From JALZVT01 sp964519335 (GTDB taxonomy: Bacteria > Pseudomonadota > Gammaproteobacteria > Pseudomonadales > Azotimanducaceae), in the NCBI GenBank assembly GCA_964519335.1, contig CAZFIA010000057.1, positions 1 to 22,728 of the forward strand: 22,728 bases of DNA, written 5' to 3'. Of the stretch, positions 1 through 7,451 are shown piece by piece. Numbering within the stretch: the first letter of the stretch is position 1; every line of letters begins with the position of its first letter. Both the position numbers and the translations under genes were made by a program. Under the pieces are notes generated by a model. The model ran no database searches and had not been told where the DNA came from. It worked only from the letters and a program-made list of their open reading frames with translations.

Positions 1-335
1 GCTTGCTGAGGCAACATCTGCATCCGCTTTGCAGCATGCGCCAGAAGCAGCGACGACTCGAGCGGAACCACAGATGCCTCAGCGCTAACAGCCAGGGCCT
101 GGCTCACTGCAGCGCTGATCCGGATACCGGTAAACGAGCCAGGGCCCGCAGCAAAGCCAATGGCAGACAACGCCCGCGGACTGATCTGTGCTTCGCCAAA
201 CAGCTCATTCAACATCTCAAGCAGATACTTGTTGTGCAGCCGAGGAATCGAGCGTGTATTCTCGAAAACCTTGCCATTAACAGAGCAGGCGAGCGCACAT
301 CGATCTGTTGCCGTGTCCAATACCAATAGATTCAA
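1..335 (-). CDS. tsaB: TsaB, tRNA t6A37 biosynthesis protein (partial, N-terminal part)
   Basis: TsaB is the non-catalytic partner of TsaD in the complex that makes threonylcarbamoyladenosine at position 37 of ANN-decoding tRNAs. About 111 N-terminal residues are visible; the rest lies beyond the window edge. The start region NLLVLDTATDRCALAC matches the family's first beta strand, and GPGSFTGIRIS is the conserved glycine-rich loop. The start is TTG at 335: the reading frame has a stop (TGA) just upstream of the moeA-proximal side, no ATG or GTG lies between, and this TTG aligns with the start of Escherichia coli TsaB (M-x-x-L-x-I-DTAT). The gene is divergent from moeA with only about 60 bp between. 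In pseudomonads tsaB sits beside adk; here moeA and a histone-like gene lie between them. Identification is confident. Confidence 0.9.
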   Translation of the reverse strand, partial: MNLLVLDTATDRCALACSVNGKVFENTRSIPRLHNKYLLEMLNELFGEAQISPRALSAIGFAAGPGSFTGIRISAAVSQALAVSAEASVVPLESSLLLAHAAKRMQMLPQQ

Positions 336-396
336 AACATCCTGCGCTTGAGCGCAATCCTTTACGAGATCAGAGAGGGGAAATCATATACAACCG
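336..396. promoter_or_regulatory. tsaB-moeA divergent intergenic region
   Basis: This 61-bp spacer must hold the start signals of both tsaB (minus) and moeA (plus). On the plus strand a purine-rich stretch, GAGAGGGGA at 373-381, is the likely moeA ribosome-binding site. It lies 15 nt before the TTG at 397 but only 6 nt before an in-frame ATA at 388. I do not see convincing -35/-10 pairs. Confidence 0.35.
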
Positions 397-1653
397 TTGA
401 CCATTGACGAAGCGCTTAAGCAGCTAGCGGCACTCATTACACCCACCCGCCAGAGCGAAACCGTGGAAGTCTCGACAAGTCTAGGTCGGGTAGTGGCAAG
501 CGATACCCGAAGCCCGGTGTCAGTGCCGGCCTTTGCCAACTCCGCTATGGACGGATATGCGGTGCGCTTCGCCGACCTGAGTCCCGCCGATCCTACAGAG
601 CTTTCGATTCAGGGCCAAAGTTTAGCCGGTCACCCGTTTGACGCAGAGCTGCTCCCCCACCACGCCATACGCATTTTTACAGGCGCAGCGCTTCCCAGAG
701 GTGCAGACACTATTGTGATCCAGGAGAACACCAGACCTGGTAAAGAACAGCACATCGTTATAAACGAGCGTCCCAAAGAAGGGGCCTACGTTAGGCCCAT
801 AGGGCACGATGTGTCTCAGGACAGCCTACTGCTTCCCATCGGCACGCGCATGCGGGCCTTCGAGATCGCCTCAGCGACCACCAGCGGCCTCACTGACGTT
901 GAGGTATACAAACCGATACGGGTGGGCGTGTTTGCAACGGGCGACGAATTGCGCGTACCGGGCACCCCGCTGGCAATGGGTGAAATCTATGAATCCAACC
1001 GGATAGCCATCACGCAACTGCTTAAAGGGCTACCGCTTAGCATCACAGACCTGGGTATATTGCCCGACACCGCTGACGGCACTCGCCAGGCGCTACACTC
1101 TGCAAGTCTCGATCAGGATGCACTGATTACCAGCGGGGGTGTCTCGGTAGGTGATGCCGACTTTGTGCGCGGTGCCATTGCCGAACTGGGGTCAATCGAT
1201 TTTTGGCGACTCAACCTGCGCCCCGGCAAACCGTTTGCTTTCGGTCACCTGTCTACTAACAACCTCTCTACCTCAGACCTCTCCACCAATGAAGAGGGTC
1301 AGTGCTTGATTTTCGGTTTACCAGGAAATCCAGTGTCAACTATTGTCACGCTGCTATTGCTGGTAAAACCTGCACTCTGGCACATGGCTGGCTGTCAACC
1401 AACAGCGCCCCAAATAGTTCGCGTTCCCCTGGCGCAGCGGGTAAGCCACAGCCCTGGACGTAACGAGTATCAGCGAGGTCGGCTAGAACCATCGGCCAAC
1501 GGCAGTGTAGTCACCACCACATCAGATCAGAGTTCTAATCGTCTACAGAGCTTCGCTTCAGCGAATTGTCTGTTCCTTGTACCGGGCGAAGTAGCGGAAA
1601 TAGAGGCGGGTGAGCTAGTTGATGTGTTGCTGTTTGAAGGCCTTACCTGGTAG
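397..1653 (+). CDS. moeA: Molybdopterin molybdenumtransferase MoeA
   Basis: MoeA inserts molybdate into adenylylated molybdopterin to give active molybdenum cofactor in the cytoplasm. The 418-residue product is close to the 411 residues of the E. coli enzyme. SAMDGYAVR near residue 50, a mid-protein TSGGVSVGDADFV segment and LPGNPVS at about 308-314 are family signatures, and the C-terminal beta domain is complete. TTG at 397 is the first canonical start after an in-frame stop at 349-351. Three degenerate 15-bp repeats at 1249-1293 encode a Leu-Ser-Thr-rich loop that E. coli MoeA lacks, directly before the LPGNPVS loop. The last 45 bp are duplicated after the first assembly gap. No other molybdenum cofactor gene is in the window. 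Confidence 0.95.
   Translation: MTIDEALKQLAALITPTRQSETVEVSTSLGRVVASDTRSPVSVPAFANSAMDGYAVRFADLSPADPTELSIQGQSLAGHPFDAELLPHHAIRIFTGAALPRGADTIVIQENTRPGKEQHIVINERPKEGAYVRPIGHDVSQDSLLLPIGTRMRAFEIASATTSGLTDVEVYKPIRVGVFATGDELRVPGTPLAMGEIYESNRIAITQLLKGLPLSITDLGILPDTADGTRQALHSASLDQDALITSGGVSVGDADFVRGAIAELGSIDFWRLNLRPGKPFAFGHLSTNNLSTSDLSTNEEGQCLIFGLPGNPVSTIVTLLLLVKPALWHMAGCQPTAPQIVRVPLAQRVSHSPGRNEYQRGRLEPSANGSVVTTTSDQSSNRLQSFASANCLFLVPGEVAEIEAGELVDVLLFEGLTW
1249..1293 (+). repeat. Three 15-bp degenerate tandem repeats inside moeA
   Basis: Units at 1249-1263, 1264-1278 and 1279-1293 each begin CT(G/C)TC(T/C)AC and encode LSTNN, LSTSD and LSTNE. They are in frame and add about 15 residues to a surface-loop position between the conserved RPGKPFAFG and LPGNPVS segments. 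Confidence 0.8.
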
Positions 1654-1662
1654 ATAGGCCTT
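1608..1662 (+). repeat. 55-bp gap-flanking duplicate, left copy (end of moeA)
   Basis: These 55 bases are identical to 1763-1817 on the other side of the N run. They hold the last codons of moeA, its stop and one 18-bp repeat unit. The exact 55-bp length suggests a k-mer overlap of two contigs rather than two genomic copies. Confidence 0.9.
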
Positions 1663-1762
1663 NNNNNNNNNNNNNNNNNNNNNNNNNNNNNNNNNNNNNN
1701 NNNNNNNNNNNNNNNNNNNNNNNNNNNNNNNNNNNNNNNNNNNNNNNNNNNNNNNNNNNNNN
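1663..1762. other. Assembly gap (100 N)
   Basis: Exactly 100 N, a conventional placeholder for unknown length. Because the flanks overlap by 55 bp, the true distance is probably zero or a small number of 18-bp repeat units. Confidence 0.97.
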
Positions 1763-1817
1763 GGGTGAGCTAGTTGATGTGTTGCTGTTTGAAGGCCTTA
1801 CCTGGTAGATAGGCCTT
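1763..1817 (+). repeat. 55-bp gap-flanking duplicate, right copy
   Basis: Identical to 1608-1662. It is a second representation of the moeA 3' end, not a second gene fragment, if the overlap interpretation is right. Confidence 0.9.
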
Positions 1818-1837
1818 ACCTGGTAGATAGGCCTTTA
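1792..1837 (+). terminator. Possible moeA terminator hairpin made by the 18-bp repeat
   Basis: AAGGCC at 1792-1797 can pair with GGCCTT at either repeat end (1812-1817 or 1830-1835), the second followed by a short T-rich tail. The stem is only six pairs and the loops are long, so this is a weak candidate. Confidence 0.35.
1798..1833 (+). repeat. 18-bp tandem duplication at the moeA stop and terminator
   Basis: TTACCTGGTAGATAGGCC occurs at 1798-1815 and again, perfectly, at 1816-1833; one copy is seen at 1643-1660 before the gap. The unit contains the moeA stop codon, so extra copies lie outside the coding region. Confidence 0.9.
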
Positions 1838-1900
1838 TTCATAACAACTCCAAGCTACATAACTGATAACTCATCGCCGCAAATTCAAACTGCAGCGTTT

Positions 1901-2563
1901 CTATTTACGCTTAGTAAGTGCTTTTATCTTTTTGTTGGCAGCACTTTGACGCTTCTTGGCCTTACGAGCTTCAACCCGCGCAAGCTCCGCTGCTTTCTTC
2001 GCTTCGAATTTCTTCACGGCAGCAGCGAGCTTGGCAGCTACAGACTTAACACCGGCGGCATTCGCTTTATCTACCGAGGTCTGAATGGCCACAACACGGG
2101 CATTTACAGTGTCAGACTTTTGCGCAGCCGTCAGCCTGGTGCGTGCTTTAGAGACCGCAGTACGTGCTTTGGTTACGCGCGCCGTCGCTCGTTTAGCGGC
2201 TGCGCGGGCTCGCTTCGCCGTGATCTTGTCGGCTTTTTTACCCGAGCGCTTAGCTTTGTTGGTCGCGGCTTTTACTGCTCGTTGAGCGGCAGCCTGAGCC
2301 TTCCGCTCTTTAGTTAACGCAGTTTCAGATTTCTTTGCAGCACTTGCAGAGCGCTTTGTTGCCGGCGACAAAGCCACAGACTTCTTGTGATTTGTTACTG
2401 CTTTGCGCTTGGCGCTCGTTCGGCGCGCTGACTTACGCTTGGCCGATTTCTTTTTTCGCGTGAGCGAACTCTTTTCGGCGCTCCTACGAACAGATTTACG
2501 GCCTGCTTTTTTTCTTACAGGCGACTCGGGCTTAGCGGCACCTTTGCGTTGTGCACCAGGCAT
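1901..2563 (-). CDS. Lys/Ala/Arg-rich histone H1-like protein
   Basis: The 220-residue product is extremely basic and built almost wholly of Lys, Ala, Arg, Ser and Thr, with one Phe and no Trp, Tyr or Cys. Residues 1-80 are Ser/Arg/Lys-rich and likely disordered. Residues from about 80 to the end are Ala/Lys-rich with few helix breakers and could form long basic helices (AKRARAAAKRATARVTKART). This composition resembles eukaryotic histone H1 tails and bacterial H1-like proteins such as Pseudomonas AlgP, so nucleoid binding is the natural inference, but low-complexity proteins cannot be assigned by composition alone. The ATG at 2563 has a good GAGGAGAA ribosome-binding site. The gene stands alone between adk and moeA, reading the same way as adk. 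Confidence 0.7.
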   Translation of the reverse strand: MPGAQRKGAAKPESPVRKKAGRKSVRRSAEKSSLTRKKKSAKRKSARRTSAKRKAVTNHKKSVALSPATKRSASAAKKSETALTKERKAQAAAQRAVKAATNKAKRSGKKADKITAKRARAAAKRATARVTKARTAVSKARTRLTAAQKSDTVNARVVAIQTSVDKANAAGVKSVAAKLAAAVKKFEAKKAAELARVEARKAKKRQSAANKKIKALTKRK

Positions 2564-2718
2564 GAAATTCTCCTCGGCATTAACTTTTGCTGGGGTTGAT
2601 CGAATCGGAAAAACCGCTTCTACAGCAATCAGTTGCGCACTATACGGACTTGAAAAGGAATTTCACGCAGTAATTCTCATAAATTACAAGTACTTCCCGT
2701 AGAATCTTAAAGGAGATC
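2564..2718 (-). promoter_or_regulatory. Leader of the histone-like gene
   Basis: This AT-richer stretch separates the adk end from the histone-like gene. A TATAGT (minus strand, 2644-2639) could be a -10 box, but no convincing -35 is at the right distance. The AGGAGA ribosome-binding site lies just before 2563. Confidence 0.25.
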
Positions 2719-2756
2719 GGGGGCGGATCATGGGCTGATCGGGAGTGCTAGCCCCC
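2719..2756 (-). terminator. Possible adk terminator overlapping its stop
   Basis: GGGGGC at 2719-2724 pairs with GCCCCC at 2751-2756, enclosing a smaller GATCA/TGATC hairpin (2726-2740). The structure includes the last adk codons. It lacks a solid T run on the minus strand, so it is tentative. Confidence 0.3.
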
Positions 2757-3395
2757 AATATTCGACAGTATGGCCGCTTTTATCTCGTCTACGCCGCCCA
2801 CCCCACTCACACCGATATAGCGCAGAATCTTCTGTTCAGCGCGGGCGGTATAGAACTCTACAAGGGGGTGGGTTTGCTGGTGGTACACCGCGAGGCGATC
2901 ACGAACTGTCGCTTCTGTATCGTCATCACGCTGGATAAGATCTTCGCCGGTTTCATCGTCTTTGCCCGCCACCGCAGGTGGATTAAAAGTCAGGTGATAA
3001 ACCCGCCCAGAGCCCGGATGGACCCGTCGACCGGCTAGTCGCGACACGATTTCCTCGTCTGGCACCTGTATTTCGACTACACAGTCCAAATCTACCTGAG
3101 CATCAATAAGCGCTTGCGCCTGCACGATGGTCCGAGGAAAACCATCAAACAAAAACCCACCAGCACAGTCATCTTCAGCGATGCGTTCTTTGACAAGCGC
3201 GATAATGATCTCATCTGAAACCAGCGAGCCCTCATCCATAACCTGCTTCACGCGCACACCCAGCTCAGTCTCGGCCGCTACGGCGGCTCGAAGCATATCG
3301 CCAGTTGAAATTTGCGGTATTCCAAGGCTTTCGCAAACAAACTGGGCCTGCGTGCCCTTACCGGCTCCCGGCGGACCCAACAAAATCAACCGCAT
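2748..3395 (-). CDS. adk: Adenylate kinase
   Basis: Adk interconverts ATP + AMP and 2 ADP in the cytoplasm. The product has 215 residues against 214 in E. coli. The P-loop GPPGAGKGT is at residues 7-15, the AMP-binding region is at STGDMLR and the lid starts at GRRVHPGSGRVYH. The lid has no cysteines, so it is the Gram-negative, zinc-free type. The reading frame is open back to 3467, but ATG 3395 is the right start: it has AGGAGA five bases upstream and aligns with the family's MRIILLG start. It follows relA after 91 bp. RelA releases AMP, which Adk can recycle. Confidence 0.97.
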   Translation of the reverse strand: MRLILLGPPGAGKGTQAQFVCESLGIPQISTGDMLRAAVAAETELGVRVKQVMDEGSLVSDEIIIALVKERIAEDDCAGGFLFDGFPRTIVQAQALIDAQVDLDCVVEIQVPDEEIVSRLAGRRVHPGSGRVYHLTFNPPAVAGKDDETGEDLIQRDDDTEATVRDRLAVYHQQTHPLVEFYTARAEQKILRYIGVSGVGGVDEIKAAILSNIGG

Positions 3396-3486
3396 AACAC
3401 TCTCCTGTAAATGGCTCTCTCCTGCCGACAGCGCGCTATTGTCAGCTTTATTCCAACGTAACGCCAATCAGAAGCTGGATAAACAG

Positions 3487-5676
3487 CTATTCAATGCGCA
3501 TGGCCCGAAATACATCCGGGATCAGCAACAGACGGCCGAGCGTCTCCAGCAGCCGCGGTAGAGAGAGAGTTTCACAGTCGAGCAGCACATCTACTTCAGC
3601 CATAGCCGCGGCAGAAGCACCGTCCAGCTGCGCCTGCGTGCCCACCAGAGAGACTCCCGCGTAATTCATAGTCTCAACGATATCGCGCAATAAGCCATCG
3701 CGATTGCGGCCGCGAACCGCTATCCGCACGCCTTCACGACCGGCGTGTTTCCGCCAGTCGAGCCTGACTACACGTAAAGGGTGATTCTTCGCTGCGTTTT
3801 GATACAGCGTGCAATCCTTACGGTGCACCAGAATGGCATCAACCTCATCAAGATATCCCGCGATGTTGCAGTCTTCCGAAGGGGTACAGCACAACGCCAA
3901 TCCAATAGGCCAGGACTGTTCAGCGAGCAAAACTTGCGCTCTCGGACTGCGTACCTCGCCGAGTGCTGAGGGCAGCGTAAGACCGGTAGCGCGATAGGGC
4001 GTCGGCACTAGCCGCAGCACGTCAACCAGACGCATCTCACCCCTACCCAGCATCGCAAACAAGTCCTGATGACGAGCAAGATCCAGGGCACGGGCAATGG
4101 CATCGGCATCGAGCGTCATCGCAAGCACCTTTTCTGCGCTACGCCACAAGCGTTCACCCAACGCCTCAGAGTAGGAGACATCTTGTCGCCGAAACCAGCT
4201 TTGTATCTTTGCACGCGCTCTAGACGTACGGACAAAGCCCAGCGAATCCTCGAGCCAATCATGTTCGGGCTCGGGGCGGCTGGCCGTAATTATCTCAACC
4301 CGCTGGCCCGTCTTTAGGGGCATGCTCAACGGATAAGGTTCACCATCAACCATTGCGCCACGCGCTCGATGACCGATTTCCGTGTGCACCCGATAAGCAA
4401 AATCTACCGGTGTTGCATCACGAGGCAAATCAAGAACGTGCCCCTGAGGCGTTGACACATAAATACGAATATCGTCAAAACCCCGGCTAAGCAGAGTCTC
4501 CACGGCCTCGCTGCCGCCACCCTCATCATGCCACTCGAGCAGCTGACGTAACCAGGTAACACGATCCCCCGGCATCTGCCTGCTGTTTAGCGGGTCAGAG
4601 TCTTTGTAGTTCCAGTGCGCGCAAACGCCAAATTCAGCTTCTGCATGCATGTCCTCGGTTCGAATCTGTACCTCGAGAATCTGTTCTTGCGGACCCACAA
4701 CTGCGGTGTGTATTGATTGATAGCCGTTGTTCTTCGGATTGGCGATGTAGTCGTCAAACTCCTCGGGCAGGTGCCGCCAGGTAGAATGAATAATGCCCAG
4801 TGCTCGATAACAATCGGCTCGGTCTAAAACTATGACTCGCAAGGCTCGCGCATCATAGACTTCTGCGATATCGAGATCTTTCTGCTGCATCTTGCGCCAG
4901 ATGCTATAGATGTGTTTCGCCCGGCCAAACACCTGCGCGTCGAGTCCCTCGTCTCCGAGTAGACCTTGCGTCTCTTTAACCAACCCGGCAACCCGACGCT
5001 CCCGGTCGTCTCTCCGACCATCAAGCTGACGCGCAACGCGCATGTAGGTTTCTGGCTCCAGATAGCGAAAACCCAGATCTTCAACGGCCCATTTGAGCCG
5101 CCAGAGCCCGAGACGTCCGGCAAGCGGAGCAAACAGCGCAAGGCTCTCTCGTCCAAGCCGTTGCTTGCGAGTTGGCGACGCATTCTTGGCTAGCCGCAAC
5201 ACCACCACCCGCTCAGACAATTTGATGAGTGCTACTCGAACATCATCAATCAGCGACTCAAGCAACAGGCGTACATTTTGCACCTGATCTTCCGCGTTGC
5301 TAAGTAGCATGTGGTCAGCATGCAACGACATGCGGCTGGCCGCGCCCAGCTTATCGAGTGAGTCAACTAGTGCCAATCGGTCTGCAGTGAAGACGTGCGG
5401 AGAGTCCGCTATATCTATCGCGCCTTCACGCCAAGCTCTGTAGGTAAGTCCAACAACCAGAGAGTCCATATCGAGCCGTAGTTCGAGCAATAGCTGCGCG
5501 AGATCAACCCCTGCCTCGAGCAGGTCAGGACTATCAAGAGTTGCCACCAACTCGATAGCGCTCTCAAGTGCCGCCGCATCCAGCTCCGGGTGATCAGCAC
5601 ATACCAGTGCCTGCCAGGCCTGCGCATCGACAGCACCACTGGCGTTTCTTGGCAGCGATTCTCTTACCCTAACCAC
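3487..5676 (-). CDS. relA: RelA, (p)ppGpp synthetase
   Basis: RelA makes (p)ppGpp from ATP and GTP/GDP on stalled ribosomes. The 729-residue product (E. coli 744) has a degenerate HD region without the catalytic HD motif, then the synthetase domain with GYQSIHT and the EVQIRT...AHW helix, then TGS (VDFAYRVHTEIGHR), a Cys-containing zinc-finger-like region (CCTPSEDC) and an ACT domain at the end. PEEFDDYIANPK holds the ExDD motif of monofunctional RelA as opposed to bifunctional SpoT/Rel. I start at GTG 5676, whose VVRVRES aligns with MVAVRSA of E. coli. It overlaps the end of rlmD by 8 bp, suggesting translational coupling. The frame is open upstream to 5754, with an ATG at 5742, but that would run deep into rlmD. 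Confidence 0.95.
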   Translation of the reverse strand: MVRVRESLPRNASGAVDAQAWQALVCADHPELDAAALESAIELVATLDSPDLLEAGVDLAQLLLELRLDMDSLVVGLTYRAWREGAIDIADSPHVFTADRLALVDSLDKLGAASRMSLHADHMLLSNAEDQVQNVRLLLESLIDDVRVALIKLSERVVVLRLAKNASPTRKQRLGRESLALFAPLAGRLGLWRLKWAVEDLGFRYLEPETYMRVARQLDGRRDDRERRVAGLVKETQGLLGDEGLDAQVFGRAKHIYSIWRKMQQKDLDIAEVYDARALRVIVLDRADCYRALGIIHSTWRHLPEEFDDYIANPKNNGYQSIHTAVVGPQEQILEVQIRTEDMHAEAEFGVCAHWNYKDSDPLNSRQMPGDRVTWLRQLLEWHDEGGGSEAVETLLSRGFDDIRIYVSTPQGHVLDLPRDATPVDFAYRVHTEIGHRARGAMVDGEPYPLSMPLKTGQRVEIITASRPEPEHDWLEDSLGFVRTSRARAKIQSWFRRQDVSYSEALGERLWRSAEKVLAMTLDADAIARALDLARHQDLFAMLGRGEMRLVDVLRLVPTPYRATGLTLPSALGEVRSPRAQVLLAEQSWPIGLALCCTPSEDCNIAGYLDEVDAILVHRKDCTLYQNAAKNHPLRVVRLDWRKHAGREGVRIAVRGRNRDGLLRDIVETMNYAGVSLVGTQAQLDGASAAAMAEVDVLLDCETLSLPRLLETLGRLLLIPDVFRAMRIE

Positions 5677-7009
5677 GGCGTTCGAATATCCCAAGCGTCT
5701 CAACGTGGGCCGTGTGCGGAAACATGTCGTAGATGCCAACATCGGTGAGCACAAAATTGTGTTGACCTAAAACGACGGCATCGCTAGCAAAAGTCTTTGG
5801 ATTGCAGGAGACATAGACCACTTTGCGCACCCGCTCACCCAGCCAACTTGCCAGGGCCGGACCCGCGCCACTGCGCGGCGGATCAAGAACGAGTGCATCG
5901 ACACCTCCAAGCTGAGCAACTTCTGTCTTGAGCTTCTTATCGCCGGGTAGACCATAGAGATCGGCGACCGCGAACGCGGTACATTCGCTAAGACCATTGC
6001 GATGGGCATTGCTGCGGGCGCGTTCAATCGCTTCGCTTGCGGCCTCCCAGCCACTGACCTGGTGACCGCGCCGGGCAAGCGGGAGAGAAAAATTGCCTAT
6101 GCCGCAAAACATGTCGGCAATATGCAGCTTGCTGTTCTGGTTGTCGCCAGATTCAAAAGCAGCGGCCACCGCGCGCACCAACGCATTGTTGATAACGCGA
6201 TTGACCTGAATAAAGTCGGTAACCGCAAACTCTAGGTTCACGCCAAACTCAGGTAGAGAATAATTTGGCATCGCGGCGTCCGCACGCAATGGGGTCACCG
6301 AATCATAGCCATCAGCCTGGGTATAAATGGTCACGTTGTGGCGCAATTGAAACTCACCAAGCAGCCGAGCGTCTTTGGCATCAAGAGCCTCCAGATGGCG
6401 AATAACGAGCGCTGCTTGTGCATCACCAACCGCCGTCTCTATTTGCGGTACTGCGCCAGGGATCGAGAGTTCATTGATCAACGCAGCCAGCGCCGGGAAC
6501 AACTCATCGAATGGCGGTGTCAGCGCCATGCATTGAGTCATCTTAACGATTCGTCCCCCAAAAGCTTCACGAAACCCCACTAACAGCAACTCATCGAGCG
6601 CTCGCACACCCAAACGAGCTTTGCGCCGGTAGCCAAATTGCGGCGAGCCAACAGGCGCACGCAGCTTTTCGAAGGACACCTCACAATGCTCCAGCTCGTC
6701 AAGCAGTCCTTGTTGTTTAAGCCGCAGCTGACTGTCGTAGTTAAGATGTTGGAGGGCACAACCGCCGCAGCGTGGGAAAAACGCACAGGGCACATCCTGA
6801 CGATCCGCTGAGACATTTGCAGTTAACTGCTCGGTTACCGCCAGCGCCGCGCCCTTGCGTCGACCGACGGTTCTCGCCACAACTTCCTCTCCAGGTAGCC
6901 CAGCCTTCACTCGAACGTCCCTTTCACCCCAGCGCGCCAGACCCACGCCTTCGGCATCGATCTCATCGACAGTCACTTCGAGCTTAGGAGGGAACTTTCT
7001 TCTGCTCAT
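5669..7009 (-). CDS. rlmD: 23S rRNA (uracil-1939-C5)-methyltransferase RlmD
   Basis: RlmD (formerly RumA) uses S-adenosylmethionine to methylate U1939 of 23S rRNA. The 446-residue product starts with a TRAM domain, followed by the [4Fe-4S] ligands C75, C81, C84 and C160 (C-x5-C-x2-C ... C), which match the E. coli spacing. The methyltransferase domain has DMFCGIGNFSLPLA, DPPRSGAG and the catalytic cysteine in VYVSCNPKTF near residue 402. The start is ATG 7009, 10 bp after the acpS stop; the longer frame to 7108 would overlap acpS. The rlmD-relA pairing is also found in E. coli and pseudomonads. Confidence 0.95.
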   Translation of the reverse strand: MSRRKFPPKLEVTVDEIDAEGVGLARWGERDVRVKAGLPGEEVVARTVGRRKGAALAVTEQLTANVSADRQDVPCAFFPRCGGCALQHLNYDSQLRLKQQGLLDELEHCEVSFEKLRAPVGSPQFGYRRKARLGVRALDELLLVGFREAFGGRIVKMTQCMALTPPFDELFPALAALINELSIPGAVPQIETAVGDAQAALVIRHLEALDAKDARLLGEFQLRHNVTIYTQADGYDSVTPLRADAAMPNYSLPEFGVNLEFAVTDFIQVNRVINNALVRAVAAAFESGDNQNSKLHIADMFCGIGNFSLPLARRGHQVSGWEAASEAIERARSNAHRNGLSECTAFAVADLYGLPGDKKLKTEVAQLGGVDALVLDPPRSGAGPALASWLGERVRKVVYVSCNPKTFASDAVVLGQHNFVLTDVGIYDMFPHTAHVETLGIFERRG

Positions 7010-7019
7010 TGCCTGGTGA

Positions 7020-7451
7020 TTACTCGATTGGCCGTCTGGCGCCAATGACCACGCTTGCAATAACCAGATCTCCTTCATCTGCAAGCGATACCAGGGCCGC
7101 AACACCACCCAGCTTTGTCATTCGCTCAAGTGCAGCATCTGAAAAAGATAATAGAGGGGCCCCGGACACTGGCTTACGACGCATTTCTATTTGTGGCCAA
7201 TACACCCCGGCACCCATACCGGTACCTAGCGCCTTTGCCGCGGCTTCCTTGACAGCAAAATACTTGGCCAGGTCCTGTATCTTCTTGCCGCGATCAACAA
7301 AGTCGTCGTGTTCGGTTGCGCTCAAAATCTTCCGGGCAAATCGTTCGGGGTGTCGCGCAACGGTGGCGCCAATGCGTTTTACACTCACTAGATCGATGCC
7401 GTTGCCGACAATGGCAGAGTTGCTGAAAGAGTGGGGATGACCAGAACTCAC
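7020..7451 (-). CDS. acpS: Holo-[acyl-carrier-protein] synthase AcpS
   Basis: AcpS transfers 4'-phosphopantetheine from CoA to acyl carrier protein, enabling fatty acid synthesis. The 143-residue product has the family start GNGIDLVSVKRI at about residue 17, and the magnesium/CoA-binding motif LAKYFAVKEAAAKALGTGMG. It is longer than the usual ~126 residues because of a Ser-rich stretch ahead of GNGIDLV. No ATG or other start lies in that stretch, so GTG 7451 is used. It overlaps the recO stop by 4 bp (GTGA), implying coupled translation. In many gammaproteobacteria pdxJ sits between recO and acpS; here it is absent. Confidence 0.95.
   Translation of the reverse strand: MSSGHPHSFSNSAIVGNGIDLVSVKRIGATVARHPERFARKILSATEHDDFVDRGKKIQDLAKYFAVKEAAAKALGTGMGAGVYWPQIEMRRKPVSGAPLLSFSDAALERMTKLGGVAALVSLADEGDLVIASVVIGARRPIE

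Noticed and set aside
1608..1817. The 55-bp copies at gap 1 as a true genomic duplication
   Set aside because: Both gap-flanking duplicates in the window have the same exact length and touch the N run on both sides, which fits an assembler overlap far better than biology.
3396..3467. Upstream extension of adk to 3467
   Set aside because: The extra 24 residues have no match to adenylate kinase, and ATG 3395 has a good ribosome-binding site.
3127..3561. Plus-strand open frame opposite adk and relA
   Set aside because: Shadow of two confident genes.
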